Shown: positions 52,863 to 63,397, counted from the stretch's first letter. The stretch is 64,000 bases of DNA from Lewinellaceae bacterium (GCA_020636325.1 JACJYC010000002.1:1091501-1155500), one strand, 5' to 3'. Numbers and translations: made by a program. Notes: generated by a model from the sequence alone, not told the origin.

Positions 52863-53036
52863 TTGCTGTAGATGTTGCCGTATGCGATGTAACTGCATAC
52901 CCGTGTTTACGTCTAAATGCCCGGGAAGTTCCCAACCGGGACGCAAGTATCCAGGAAAAATGCTGGATTGGAAAATTTAATGCAAAATTAGTCTTTCAGG
53001 CAACAACCTGTTCATCAAAATCAATACACTTTGAAA

Positions 53037-53531
53037 ATGAAGCCTTGTAAAGTCTTTTACACACTTGTACTCAGCTTTTTTGTTCTTTCCCTGACCGCGC
53101 AGAACCGCCTGCCGGATGCCGATATCAAAACCCTGGAAGGGCAGACCGTCAACCTGGCGGATTACGGCAAAACGGGCAAGGTCACCGTCATCAGCCTCTG
53201 GGCTACCTGGTGTACGCCATGCAAAAAAGAACTCGACGCTATTGCCGAGCTTTATCCGGAATGGGTGGAAAAATACGGTGTGGAATACGTTGCGATCACG
53301 ATCGATACCCAACGCCAGCTGGCCAAAGTAAAGCCGATGGTCGAAACCAAGGGATGGGAATACACGATCCTTTCCGATGCCAATAATATCCTCGGCAACC
53401 TCCTGAATTTCCAGACCATCCCGCAAACTTTCCTGCTGAACAAGAAAGGGGAGATCGTCTTTACGCATTCCGGCTACGTCCCCGGCGATGAGTATGAGCT
53501 GGAGGAGAAGATCAAGTCGGTTAGTAAGTAG
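53037..53531 (+). CDS. TlpA-like thiol-disulfide oxidoreductase
   Basis: The ATG at 53037 gives 164 residues with a signal peptide (VFYTLVLSFFVLSLTAQ); a TTG two codons upstream is the only alternative. The thioredoxin fold carries ISLWATWCTPCKKELDAI with the active pair Cys59 and Cys62, then YVAITIDTQRQL and the cis-proline loop FQTIPQTFLLNKKGEIV. TlpA proteins reduce disulfides in the periplasm. The gene is divergent from the DUF6029-Omp28 pair, an arrangement that suggests a common task. Its stop (TAG) lies at the first unit of a repeat array. Confidence 0.88.
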   Translation: MKPCKVFYTLVLSFFVLSLTAQNRLPDADIKTLEGQTVNLADYGKTGKVTVISLWATWCTPCKKELDAIAELYPEWVEKYGVEYVAITIDTQRQLAKVKPMVETKGWEYTILSDANNILGNLLNFQTIPQTFLLNKKGEIVFTHSGYVPGDEYELEEKIKSVSK

Positions 53532-53685
53532 TTGTCGGTGATCAGTTGTCAGTTGTCAGTGATCAGTTGTCAGTGATCAGTTGTCAGTGACTCTCGCGGC
53601 AGACCGTTCACCGTCAACCGTCCACCGTCCACCGTCCACCGTCCACCGTCCACCGTCAACCGTCAACCGTCAACCGTCTTCACCG
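53532..53685. repeat. Double array between convergent genes (TGATCAGTTGTCAG and CCGTCCAC units)
   Basis: From 53532 to 53588 a 14-base unit TCAGTTGTCAGTGA repeats about four times. After CTCTCGCGGCAGA, units of ACCGTCCACC and ACCGTCAACC repeat about twelve times from 53603 to 53685. The second array runs into the alpha/beta hydrolase gene and codes its last residues and its stop (ACG GTT GAC GGT TGA on the minus strand). The two halves are not complementary to each other. Confidence 0.85.
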
Positions 53686-54442
53686 TCACCTCCGCCAGAA
53701 AATCCTCGAGGTGTTTGTTGAAGACGTCCGGATGTTCCATCATGGGCGCATGGCCGCAGTTTTCGAGAAAGATGAGGCGGGAAGTATCGATGAGTTCGTG
53801 GAATTTTTCGCCGACGAACGCCGGGGTGACCTGGTCTTCGCGCCCCCAGATCAGGAGGGTAGGGGCGGTGATCTGGTGCAGGTTGTCGCCCAGGTTATGG
53901 CGGACGGCCGATTTGGCGGTGGCGATCACCCGGATGGCGGAATTGCGGTCATTGACGATGCCGTAGACCTCATCCACCAGTTCTTTGGTGGCGACGGCCG
54001 GGTCGAAAAACGTGGCTTCCGTTTTTTTCCGGATGTATTCGTAATCCCCGCGTTTGGGGAAGGTATTGCCCATCGCGCTTTCGAACAGCCCGGAGCTGCC
54101 GGTCAGGATGACGGAGGCTGTTTTTTTAGGGTGGCCGAGTACGTACAGCAAGGCGATATGCCCGCCGAGCGAATTGCCCAGGACATGGACCTTGGGGTAT
54201 TTCTTGTACTCGATGAATTGGGCCACGTGATCTACAAGGCCTGTGACGGAGACCTTGCGGAGGGGCAGGTCGAAAATCGGCAGTATGGGAACCACCACAT
54301 TATACGTGTCCCCGAAATGACTGAGAATACCCTGAAAGTTGCTGAGGGCGCCGAAGAGGCCGTGCAGGAGGATCAGATTTTCTCCGCTGCCGCCAGTTTC
54401 TATGTAGTTGAATTTGCCCTCTTTTCTGATATCTAGGTCCAT
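53663..54442 (-). CDS. Alpha/beta hydrolase
   Basis: The ATG at 54442 gives 259 residues without a signal peptide. The fold is clear from ENLILLHGLFGALSNFQGIL (oxyanion loop HGLF), the nucleophile elbow VLGNSLGGHIA (Ser91), the late Asp in LLIWGREDQVTPA and the His in LENCGHAPMMEHPDV. This is the layout of cytosolic hydrolases of the MhpC/BioH type that cut C-C or ester bonds in small molecules; the substrate is unknown. Its last codons (TVDG and the stop) lie in a repeat array. It is divergent from the OmpA gene at 54826. Confidence 0.83.
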   Translation of the reverse strand: MDLDIRKEGKFNYIETGGSGENLILLHGLFGALSNFQGILSHFGDTYNVVVPILPIFDLPLRKVSVTGLVDHVAQFIEYKKYPKVHVLGNSLGGHIALLYVLGHPKKTASVILTGSSGLFESAMGNTFPKRGDYEYIRKKTEATFFDPAVATKELVDEVYGIVNDRNSAIRVIATAKSAVRHNLGDNLHQITAPTLLIWGREDQVTPAFVGEKFHELIDTSRLIFLENCGHAPMMEHPDVFNKHLEDFLAEVTVKTVDG

Positions 54443-54696
54443 CAAAATTGGTTTGAAGCCATTCGGTTAAGGTCGGTCCGGTGCAGGCCGGGCAGGTTTA
54501 GCCAAGGTTTGAATATCCGGTAAACCTCGGAAATCGGCCGCCTGTCAGGACCTGCAAAAATAGTTTATTTCTGGTTTGACGCAACGACGCCCCAACCTTT
54601 TGGGCTGTAATGTACCGAACAAATACCGGAAAAACCCGGTTTAAAGTGGAAAAGTTGGTTTTTTACGGCTGATTCAATTAAAATTTGGCTCCCTCT

Positions 54697-54728
54697 TTTG
54701 TTTTATTCGAAAAATATCTATTGCTTTG
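54697..54728 (+). promoter_or_regulatory. Promoter of the OmpA gene
   Basis: TTTG at 54697-54700 and TTGCTTTG at 54721-54728 are 20 bases apart, close to the phylum consensus TTTG-N20-TAnnTTTG (one base off in the second box). It predicts a leader of about 90 bases. The gap from 54443 to 54825 has no gene and should also hold the promoter of the divergent hydrolase. Confidence 0.6.
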
Positions 54729-54825
54729 CATAATAATTTCGAACAAGTGCAGCCTCCATATATCCTGGAATACGCTTTTGTTATTGATTGGAAACCACTT
54801 CATTGCTAAATTAAAAAAAACAAAC

Positions 54826-55584
54826 ATGCGTCTGGTAGTACGAATGATCATTATCTTGCTCGCCGTTGGTACGCTTTCTTCCTGCGTTTCGAAGAAGAAG
54901 TACGACGAACTTGCCGCTGCTAAAGCCGCCACTGATCAGGCACTGGCCGAAACTCAGGCCAACTTGAAACAACTCCAAACCGAAAAAGATGCCCTGGCTG
55001 CTGAGCTGGAATCTGAAAAGACAAGGCTCAACGGAGAGATCAGCACCCTCCGCAACGACCTCAACGCTACGAAAGGTCAGATTGCTCAGGTTCAGGAGAA
55101 ATTGAACATGACGCAAGCTGAGCTGGACAAGCTCAAGGCTGAGATCAACGGCCTTTTCGCTGCTTACGCTGACAGCGGCCTGAGCCTCGAAGACCGCGAC
55201 GGTCGCCTGTATGTCGTTACGGAAACACCTGTTCGCTATCGCTCCGGCTCCGCTGCTTTGACCAAAGAAGAGCGCGACGCCATCGATGCGCTGGCTGAAA
55301 AGCTGAAAGCGCACCCGGATGTCAAGATCCTGGTAGAAGGCCACACCGACAGCCAGAAGTTCAAAGCTGACGCCGGTATGGACAACTGGGACCTGAGCGT
55401 TAACCGCGCCAAGGCTGTTGTCAAGCGCCTGGTTCGCGCCGGCGTTGATCCCAAGCAGCTGACGATCGCCGGCAAAGGCGAATTCATGCCCGCTGCGGAC
55501 AACGGCACCTCTGAAGGCCGCGCTGAAAACCGCCGTTCGGTTATCGTTCCGAACCCGGATCTCGGCAAGCTGAAAGGCAACTAA
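54826..55584 (+). CDS. OmpA family lipoprotein with coiled coil (second copy type)
   Basis: The ATG at 54826 gives 252 residues with a lipoprotein signal (MIIILLAVGTLSSC, Cys20). The frame is open 47 codons further up, but that part lies in the promoter. A coiled coil follows (about 25-110, AELESEKTRLNGEISTLRND). The OmpA domain begins near 125: LYVVTETPVRYRSGSAALT, VKILVEGHTDSQKF, WDLSVNRAKAVVKRLV and TSEGRAENRRSVIV. It links the outer membrane to peptidoglycan. The codons are strongly biased to GCT, CTG and CGC, the promoter is good and a strong terminator follows, all of which suggest high expression as a major envelope protein. Confidence 0.87.
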   Translation: MRLVVRMIIILLAVGTLSSCVSKKKYDELAAAKAATDQALAETQANLKQLQTEKDALAAELESEKTRLNGEISTLRNDLNATKGQIAQVQEKLNMTQAELDKLKAEINGLFAAYADSGLSLEDRDGRLYVVTETPVRYRSGSAALTKEERDAIDALAEKLKAHPDVKILVEGHTDSQKFKADAGMDNWDLSVNRAKAVVKRLVRAGVDPKQLTIAGKGEFMPAADNGTSEGRAENRRSVIVPNPDLGKLKGN

Positions 55585-55668
55585 TTTACCCGGGCTTCAG
55601 CCCTCGTAACTGAGATATTAACCTACTGATACTGATATGCCACCGTTTTTTCGGTGGGCCAAAAGCTA

Positions 55669-55700
55669 ACCGGCCGGCAGTCTTGCCGGTCGGTTTTTTT
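55669..55700 (+). terminator. Intrinsic terminator of the OmpA gene
   Basis: An 11-bp stem (ACCGGCCGGCA at 55669-55679 with TGCCGGTCGGT at 55684-55694, one G-T pair) with loop GTCT is followed by a run of T to 55700. A smaller hairpin (CCACCG/CGGTGG, about 55640-55656) precedes it. Confidence 0.85.
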
Positions 55701-55726
55701 AATTTATCCGTACTTTTCGAACCGCA

Positions 55727-56701
55727 TCATTTCTTCCTTTCCGTCACATAGACCACCAATTCCTCCAGCGCTGCCCGCGCCGGACTTTCCTCGAACTCCC
55801 GCAACAGGGAGAACGCTTCATCGCGATAACGAAGCATGACCTCGCGGGCGTAATCCATGCCGCCGCTTGCCCGGACAAAGTCGATCACTTCCCGAACCTT
55901 ATCCGGCTTTTCATTGTGTTTCCGGATGAGGCGGAGGATATGCTTCCGGTCGCTGCGGCCCGCGTTGTTGAGGGCGTAAATGAGCGGGAGGGTCAGTTTT
56001 TTTTCCTTGATGTCGATGCCGAGCGGTTTGCCGACGTCGTCGACCCCGAAATCAAAAAGGTCATCCTTGATCTGGAAGGCGATGCCGACCTTTTCGCCGA
56101 ACAGGTGCATTTTGCTGATGACGGCCTCGTCCCGGGTGGCGGAGGCAGCGCCTGCCGCACAGGCTGAAGCGATAAGAGAGGCCGTTTTTTGCCGGATGAT
56201 TTCAAAATAGATGTCCTCGGTGATGTCCAGCCGGCGCGCTTTTTCGATCTGCAGCAATTCTCCCTCGCTCATAGCCTTGACAGCGTCGGAAATGATGTGG
56301 AGGAAGCGGTACTGCCCGTCGCGGAGGGCCAGCAGAAGACCCTGGGAGAAGAGATAATCGCCGACCAGAACGGCGATTTTATTTTTCCAAAGGGCGTTGA
56401 CGGAGAAAAAACCGCGGCGCTCATAGGCGTCGTCAACTACGTCGTCGTGGACCAGCGTAGCGGTGTGCAGCAATTCCACCATGCTGGCGGCGGTATGGGT
56501 GGCTTCGTTGGCGCCGCCGCAAATTTTGGCGGACAAGAAAACGAACATCGGACGCATCTGCTTTCCCTTGCGCCGGACGATATAATAGGTGATCCTGTCG
56601 AGCAGGGGCACTGAACTGCGCATTGCCTCCCGAAATCGCGTTTCAAACTCTTTGAGCTCCTGTTCAATGACCGACTGAACGCTGCGAAGGGAATGAGACA
56701 T
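55727..56701 (-). CDS. Polyprenyl diphosphate synthase
   Basis: The 324-residue enzyme has both aspartate-rich motifs of trans-prenyltransferases: DDVVD at 86-90 in LVHDDVVDDAYERRG and DDLFD at 213-217 in FQIKDDLFDFGVDD. KGKQMRPMFVFLSAK (45-59) is the usual basic binding site. It condenses isopentenyl diphosphate units onto an allylic primer. The residues before the first motif (about 80-85, THTAASMVELLHTATLVH) have no bulky aromatic just upstream, which fits a long-chain product such as the octaprenyl chain of menaquinone, but product length is inferred. Cytosolic. It ends 27 bases from the OmpA terminator and is convergent with that gene. Confidence 0.88.
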   Translation of the reverse strand: MSHSLRSVQSVIEQELKEFETRFREAMRSSVPLLDRITYYIVRRKGKQMRPMFVFLSAKICGGANEATHTAASMVELLHTATLVHDDVVDDAYERRGFFSVNALWKNKIAVLVGDYLFSQGLLLALRDGQYRFLHIISDAVKAMSEGELLQIEKARRLDITEDIYFEIIRQKTASLIASACAAGAASATRDEAVISKMHLFGEKVGIAFQIKDDLFDFGVDDVGKPLGIDIKEKKLTLPLIYALNNAGRSDRKHILRLIRKHNEKPDKVREVIDFVRASGGMDYAREVMLRYRDEAFSLLREFEESPARAALEELVVYVTERKK

Positions 56702-56749
56702 GATACTTTTTTTGCAGGGTAAAGCTACTCGTTTTACCGGATATGCCGG

Positions 56750-58615
56750 TTATTTATTGAAAGCATAACGGCGAATAACTTCTCCCGCAGCCTTCACTAC
56801 GAGGATGTATTTGCCCGCCGGGGCCCTGCTGAGGTTGATGGTTTTGGATACATCGCCTTTGGGCTCCCTGGGGAAAGGCAGCCTGGCGACTTCCCGGAGG
56901 TCCTCTGTCAGCAAAATGATGTCCACATCGCTGGCCTCGCCGAGGGTGAAATCGATGTTGACCATGCCCTTGTCGTCGGCTGTCAGCCTGCTGATGGGGG
57001 GCAGCTCAGCGGGCGGCGGTTCGGCCGCCTCGGGCCGTGCATCGTGGAAACTGTTGTCGCCGTCCGGATAAATGCATTTGACCCGGTAGATGGTTTTGGC
57101 CAGCAGGCCGGAAGCGCCGAAACCGCGATCGGGAAACTCATATTGCTGTTTGCCTTCGCCTTTGCAGGATGCCCTGGCGAGCGGGGAGAATTTTGTGCCG
57201 CCGTCGGTCGACCGCAGGATCTCGTAGGTCATGCCGGTCTTGTCCCGGTTGACGGTCCAGCTCAGCACAACATCCTTGTCCCGGACCAGGGCGACAATGC
57301 CTGTGAGGTCCACCCCGGGGTCCGTATTGGCGACCGGCGAATCAGGGCCGGGCGTGGGCCGCCAGTTCTTGTTTTTGATGGTGACCACATCGCCGGTGGG
57401 CGGATTCCAGAAAACAAGCCCGAGCGGCGGCTCGAACGGCGTATTGGGGTCGATCTCCCGGACGCGGTCCGCTCCGTCGGTCCGTATGGTGCGGATCTCT
57501 ACGCTGCGCTGGTCGACGAACAGCCATTTGAACTGGTTGAAGCTGCCGCTGGCCCGCGTCCAGTTTTTGTCGTCATTGTTGACCCGCAACGGCGCGCCCC
57601 AGGTGCCCTCGCCCAGGTAAACCGTACCGTTTTCATCATCGCGGATGAACCCCTGGTCGCTTCCCGGCTCCTTGGAAGGGCGTATGGGCCAGGTCCATTT
57701 CACCACATGGGCGTCGGATTCTACGGCGACGTGGACCTTGTATTTGTGGAACAGCGTAGCCCAATTGATCAGAAGTTCGTCCTTTTCATTTTTGTTGAGG
57801 GTATGGGGCCGGATGGCGTGGTGGTACTGGGCAAAACGCCAGGTAAACTGCTGGCTGGCAGCCAGGTCGCGCTGGAGCCAGTCGCGTTGGTTGCCGGAAG
57901 GCGGGATCAGGGAGTTCAGGGTATAAACGCGCAGCAGATTGCCGCCGATAGTCAGCGCGAAATAGACGTCCGGCGAAGGCGAATCGAACAGTTCGGTAAT
58001 GCTGGCGTTCTGGGATTCGTGGTTGCCGCGGGCGGTGATGATGGGAAATAGGCGGCCGTCGCTGCCGATGGTGTATTGCCAGTCGTCGAGCCAGTCCTGC
58101 CACTCTTTCGGCGAATCGTTTTCGGTCATGTCGCCGCCGAACATGATGAAATTGGGCCGTATCTTGCTGACGATCTTGTTGGCATCCACGCGGGCTTCCC
58201 GGTGGTTGCGCGAATCCCCGCCTGCTATGACGGAAAGGCGCACATCGGGCGTGTTGGGGGCCGTTCGGAAGGAGAAGCGCTTGCTGAGGCCCTCGCTGTC
58301 GAGAATGACGAAATAGTACACGGTATTGGGCTTGAGCCCGGTCAGGCGGACGAATTGCGTGTTCATCCCCTTGGCGTTGGTTGACCGGTCGGGGCGCTGC
58401 CGCATGCGGTAACTGCGCGCAACCTGCCCGAAATCTTCGGTGTCGTAAAGCAACGCAGGCTCGGTGCCGGAACGCTGATCCCAGGCTATGACCATAGAAG
58501 TGGCCGGGTCATCCCGCCACATGCACCTCAGGCGGTTGATCCTGCCGATTGCCGGTTCAGATAGACAGAAGACAAATAAAATCAGAATCCAAAGTCCACG
58601 GTTAGGTATTGCCAT
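56750..58615 (-). CDS. Purple-acid-phosphatase-like metallophosphoesterase with C-terminal sorting-like domain
   Basis: The 621-residue protein has a signal peptide (GLWILILFVFCLSEPAIG), then a fibronectin-III-like N-terminal domain (about 25-120, RCMWRDDPATSMVIAWDQ, LTGLKPNTVYYFVIL). The metal-binding core has SVIAGGDSRNHR (132-139), MFGGDMTEND (158-167), ARGNHESQ (195-202), QYHHAIRP and ESDAHVVKW. The last motif has SDAHV where classical members have GHVH, so the metal site may be atypical. After residue 400 come fibronectin-like modules (VVLSWTVNRDKTGMTYEIL). The end resembles a T9SS type A domain (LSRAPAGKYILVVKAAGEVI). It is probably a surface phosphatase or phosphodiesterase. Confidence 0.78.
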   Translation of the reverse strand: MAIPNRGLWILILFVFCLSEPAIGRINRLRCMWRDDPATSMVIAWDQRSGTEPALLYDTEDFGQVARSYRMRQRPDRSTNAKGMNTQFVRLTGLKPNTVYYFVILDSEGLSKRFSFRTAPNTPDVRLSVIAGGDSRNHREARVDANKIVSKIRPNFIMFGGDMTENDSPKEWQDWLDDWQYTIGSDGRLFPIITARGNHESQNASITELFDSPSPDVYFALTIGGNLLRVYTLNSLIPPSGNQRDWLQRDLAASQQFTWRFAQYHHAIRPHTLNKNEKDELLINWATLFHKYKVHVAVESDAHVVKWTWPIRPSKEPGSDQGFIRDDENGTVYLGEGTWGAPLRVNNDDKNWTRASGSFNQFKWLFVDQRSVEIRTIRTDGADRVREIDPNTPFEPPLGLVFWNPPTGDVVTIKNKNWRPTPGPDSPVANTDPGVDLTGIVALVRDKDVVLSWTVNRDKTGMTYEILRSTDGGTKFSPLARASCKGEGKQQYEFPDRGFGASGLLAKTIYRVKCIYPDGDNSFHDARPEAAEPPPAELPPISRLTADDKGMVNIDFTLGEASDVDIILLTEDLREVARLPFPREPKGDVSKTINLSRAPAGKYILVVKAAGEVIRRYAFNK

Positions 58616-58696
58616 TAAGGGGAGTTTAATCGGCCAAATTTAAAAAGAAGGCGCTATTTGCGTTTGGGTATAAAGATTTTCTTAATGGAAATATTG

Positions 58697-58704
58697 TACC
58701 TTTG
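58697..58704 (+). promoter_or_regulatory. Minus-7 box of the glyA promoter
   Basis: TACCTTTG matches the TAnnTTTG consensus exactly, 59 bases before the glyA ATG. A good upstream TTTG at the usual distance is missing; TTTTC at 58677-58681 is the nearest candidate. Confidence 0.5.
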
Positions 58705-58763
58705 CCCCGGATTTTCCAGCCCTTGCCCGAATTACGTTCATCTTTTCAAGAAATTTTGTACAA

Positions 58764-60048
<1,285 letters not shown>

Positions 60049-60068
<20 letters not shown>

Positions 60069-61335
60069 ACAGATAGCGGCCCTTTCGCCCGATGCCGCCG
60101 TACTCAGCCGTGGCCGGGGGATCTCCTTTGCCCGCCAGCGATGGATGTCGCAGGAAGGGAATGAGAAACTGGTTTGGGGAGAGTACAAAGGCGGCAATGA
60201 CCGTATTTACCGGGTTGCCGTACTGACCGGAGAACCCCGCTTCCACTGCACCTGCCGGGCGCCCTCGCCCTGCAAACACGTCATCGGCCTGCTTTTCCTG
60301 TTGCAGCGCGAAAACGATATTTTTCGGGTCACGGACGAACCGCCCGCCTGGGTGAATGCCGCTTTCTCGACGCCCGCCGTCAAACCCGTCACGCCTGCCC
60401 GCGATCCCGGTTTCCAGTTCGACGCCAAAAGAATTGACCAGATGAAGGCCGGAATCGGCGTGTTGGAAGAGTGGCTCCAGAATCTGATCAAACAGGGTTT
60501 TTCCGCATTCGCCGATGCCGCCGGCAACGCCTGGGAGGGCATCGCCTCCCGCATGGTGGATGCCAAGCTCGGGGGAGTTGCCCGCCGCATCCGGTTATGG
60601 GGCGAACGCTCGCGCCGCGACGACTGGCACGAATTCCTGCTGGGTGAAACGGCCGACCTCCATTTGTTGTGCCAGGCCTTCAACCGGATGGAAACCCTGC
60701 CGCCGGCCCTGCAGCGCGATGTGCTGATCGCGGCCGGCGTGAATGTCAAACGGGAGGAAGTCTGGGCCCAGCCCGCCGTCAGTGATAAGTGGCTGGTAGC
60801 CGGGCAACTGACCGGCGTCGAAGAAAAACTGAACTACCGGCGAACCTGGCTGCTGGGTGAAAAGACCGGCAGGAGCGCACTGTTGCTCGATTTCGCCTGG
60901 GGCAACCCGCCCGCCTACGATACCCAATGGGTGCCGGGCTCGGTGCTGGAAGGCGAACTCTGCTTTTACCCGGGGAGCTATCCCATCCGGGCCATCGTCA
61001 AAGGGTTCGGCTATTCGGACCAACCCTATGAAACGCCTGCGGGCAATGCCGGCTGGCGCGCTTTTCAGAAAACCCTGGCCCAGGCCCTGGCGGCCAACCC
61101 CTGGACGGGCGTTTTTCCGGCTTTCCTCCAGGAGGTCATTCCGGCCATGCACGGGCAAGACCTCCATCTCGTAGACAAAGAAGGGGTATCCGCCCGGGTG
61201 ATCAGCGGCGAAAAGGGCCCCTGGCCGATCCTCGCCCTGAGCGGCGGCCACCCCATCAGCGTATTCGGCGAGTGGGACGACGGCTTGCTGCGGCCGCTGT
61301 CCGTGTTTCAGGACGGGCGGGTGGTGGTTTTGTGA
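60049..61335 (+). CDS. SWIM zinc finger protein
   Basis: I start at the ATG at 60049, which overlaps glyA by 20 bases; the frame is open further up only inside glyA in another phase. The 428-residue protein has a SWIM motif near its N-terminus, PRFHCTCRAPSPCKHVIGLL (Cys67, Cys69, Cys75, His77). The rest has no motif I know; it contains several WxAFQKTLAQAL-like helical stretches and tryptophan-rich blocks (WGEYKGGND, NPWTGVFPAFLQEV). SWIM fingers bind DNA or proteins. In Bacteria such genes often lie next to genes for VWA or AAA proteins, not seen here. The stop TGA is part of the first unit of a repeat array. Confidence 0.75.
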
Positions 61336-61530
61336 TTGATCCGATTGATTGGATTGATCCGATTGGTCCTGCCGTCAGTTCCTCGATTCCTCGATTCCTC
61401 AGTTCCTCGATTCCTCAGTTCCTCATTAAAGAATTGACCCGATTTTTAGCGTTCGTTAATTGGTCAACCTAATCCCCGCCTGCCGGCCGGCAGGGTATCA
61501 TTCGGCATAATCGACTTAATCGGATCAATT
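61335..61530. repeat. Repeat array after the SWIM gene with a distant complementary arm
   Basis: TGATTGATCCGATTGATTGG units at 61334-61366 are followed by TTCCTCGATTCCTCAGTTCC units (61377-61430, same unit as at 8.46 kb). Further right, CCTGCCGGCCGGCAGG near 61480-61496 is a perfect palindrome, and AATCGGATCAAT (about 61518-61530) is the exact complement of the ATTGATCCGATT in the first units, so the region can fold as one large hairpin. From 61531 to 61648 I see no gene; it should hold the promoter of the Uma2 gene. Confidence 0.75.
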
Positions 61531-61648
61531 TTCCGCCCGCGAAAGGCTTTGCCTCAATGCGACCCCGGCAAGTCTCTAAACATGCCGGGCGCCATAAAAA
61601 CGATCCATGTTGATTATATCGTCAATTTGTGCTAAATTTACAATCACA

Positions 61649-62200
61649 ATGACCACAACCTCCATCAAAGACCTGCCCATTCTGGAATGGACCGTCAAGC
61701 GCTATCACCGGCTTGCGGAAGAGGGTATATTGGAAGAAGATGACAAAATTGAATTGCTGGCCGGCCAAATAATCAGAATGAGCCCAGTTGAAATACAGCA
61801 TGCTGCCTGCGTAAAAAAAATCCGGAAATTTTTTGGGAAGGCGCTGCCTGACGACTGGGTGATCGGTGTGCAGGATCCGGTTACCCTTGATGGTTTTTCC
61901 GAACCGGAACCGGACATTTCCGTACTTAAACCCAAGGCGGATTTTTATGCGGCAACCAAGCCGACAGCGCAAGACGTTTTGTTTTTGATCGAGGTTTCAG
62001 ACACTTCACTGGAGAAAGACCGGAATGTCAAATTGCCGTTGTACGCTCAGGCCGGGATTCCGGAAGTCTGGATTGTAAATCTTATCGATGAAACGATTGA
62101 GCAATACCTGAACCCTTCACCCGACGGCTATCAAACCGCCCATACTTTTACAAAGGAGGATACCCTCCTAGATTTGCCTGTAAAGGATCTATTACCCTAA
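61649..62200 (+). CDS. Uma2 family nuclease (DUF820)
   Basis: I start at the ATG at 61649 (MTTTSIKDLPILEWTVKRYH), 183 residues; an ATG 14 codons upstream is possible. The restriction-endonuclease-like core is complete: DDKIELLAGQIIRMSP, EPEPDISVLKP with the PD pair near 88-89, FLIEVSDTSLEKDRNVKLPL with Glu115 and Lys128, and YAQAGIPEVWIVNL. Uma2 proteins are PD-(D/E)XK type enzymes with uncertain function, very abundant in some Bacteroidota and cyanobacteria and often moved between genomes. It overlaps the epimerase gene tail to tail by 9 bases. Confidence 0.82.
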   Translation: MTTTSIKDLPILEWTVKRYHRLAEEGILEEDDKIELLAGQIIRMSPVEIQHAACVKKIRKFFGKALPDDWVIGVQDPVTLDGFSEPEPDISVLKPKADFYAATKPTAQDVLFLIEVSDTSLEKDRNVKLPLYAQAGIPEVWIVNLIDETIEQYLNPSPDGYQTAHTFTKEDTLLDLPVKDLLP

Positions 62201-63397
62201 CCGCATCATCATCTCCAGGCACATCCGCCCGTTGTGGTAAGGGCATTTCCAGAAACCGGCCTTGTCCTCCTCCATCGACGGGATGCCCGCAGGCGACACC
62301 TTCCAGAACCATTCGCCGCCGGTCTGATCGATCATGTGATCCCGGATAAAAGCCCAGCAGGCGAGCGCCGCATCCCTGAATTTTTCCTGCCCTGAAAGCT
62401 GGTATGCGTTCCAGAAACCGACCACGGCCTCCGCCTGTACCCACCAGATGCGGTCGCGGTCGACCCTGGAGTTGTTGTAATATGCTTCATTTATTACCGC
62501 TCCATCCGGGTCGACAGCCTCTTTGAGCGTCGTTTCGGCGATGAGCAGGCCGGTTTCCCGGACCCGGGCGGATAATGCCGGATCACCGACGGCTTCGGCA
62601 GCTGCCCACAAAAGCCAACTCGCCTCGATGTCGTGGCCGTAAGAGATGATATCCGACTTCAGGTTCCAGGCTTCGTCAAAAAACAGGTGGATATGGCCCG
62701 TTTCCGGGTCGATGAACCGGTCGAGGAACAATTCGATCAGGTTTTTGAGCGAATCCCGGACGGACTCGGATTTCGAGGCGTGCAGTAAAGTCGTATAGGC
62801 CTCCAGAACGTGCAGGTGGGTGTTCTGGGTTTTGGCCTCGTTGGCGTCCTTATCGCTCAGGCGAAGGTCGTCGAGGAGTTGCCAGTCGCGGGAATACGCC
62901 TCAAAATAACCGTTGACTTTTTTATCCAGTGCGTTTCGTTCCAGCAGCCAATAGGTTTCCAGCGCCAGTTCCAGGCATTCGGGGTCCTGGGTGAGGAGGT
63001 AGTATTCCGAAAGGGCGTAGATGGCAAAAGCCTGGGCATACACCTGTTTTTTGGTGTGCAGGGGTTGGCCCTGGTAGTCGAGCGACCAGAAAAAGCCGCC
63101 CTGCCCGCTATCCCAGAAATGCGTTTTCAGGTAATTGAATGCCCGGTCTGCCGTCTGCCGGTAGCCCGGGTGCTTGCGGGCTGCCGCGCTGAATGCCCAG
63201 AGGATGCGGCTGTTGAGGATGACCCCTTTTTCGGCATCGGGGTGGAGATGGCCATGGCCGTCGATGCGCCCGAAAAAGCCGCCGTTCTTCCGGTCGGTCA
63301 TGTATTTGACCCACCATTCGAGTATCCGGTCCAGTTCGGTATTCATGGCGAACCGGTCCTCCCGGTCGTTGATGGTGATCTCGATGCGGCCCGTCAT
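62192..63397 (-). CDS. Cellobiose 2-epimerase (N-acylglucosamine 2-epimerase superfamily)
   Basis: The ATG at 63397 overlaps the stop of the phosphorylase gene (ATGA) and gives 401 residues, the standard length. The (alpha/alpha)6-barrel shows ILEWWVKYMTDRKNGGFFGR, VILNSRILWAFSAAARKHPG, NTHLHVLEAYTTLL (His194, His196), SYGHDIEASWLLWAAAEAV (His255) and the final KCPYHNGRMCLEM with the last catalytic His. SYGHDIEASWLL is typical of the cellobiose epimerases. They turn the reducing-end glucose of beta-1,4-disaccharides into mannose and back; in mannan users they convert mannobiose to mannosyl-glucose. The adjacent GH130 gene supports this role. Confidence 0.87.
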   Translation of the reverse strand: MTGRIEITINDREDRFAMNTELDRILEWWVKYMTDRKNGGFFGRIDGHGHLHPDAEKGVILNSRILWAFSAAARKHPGYRQTADRAFNYLKTHFWDSGQGGFFWSLDYQGQPLHTKKQVYAQAFAIYALSEYYLLTQDPECLELALETYWLLERNALDKKVNGYFEAYSRDWQLLDDLRLSDKDANEAKTQNTHLHVLEAYTTLLHASKSESVRDSLKNLIELFLDRFIDPETGHIHLFFDEAWNLKSDIISYGHDIEASWLLWAAAEAVGDPALSARVRETGLLIAETTLKEAVDPDGAVINEAYYNNSRVDRDRIWWVQAEAVVGFWNAYQLSGQEKFRDAALACWAFIRDHMIDQTGGEWFWKVSPAGIPSMEEDKAGFWKCPYHNGRMCLEMMMRLG

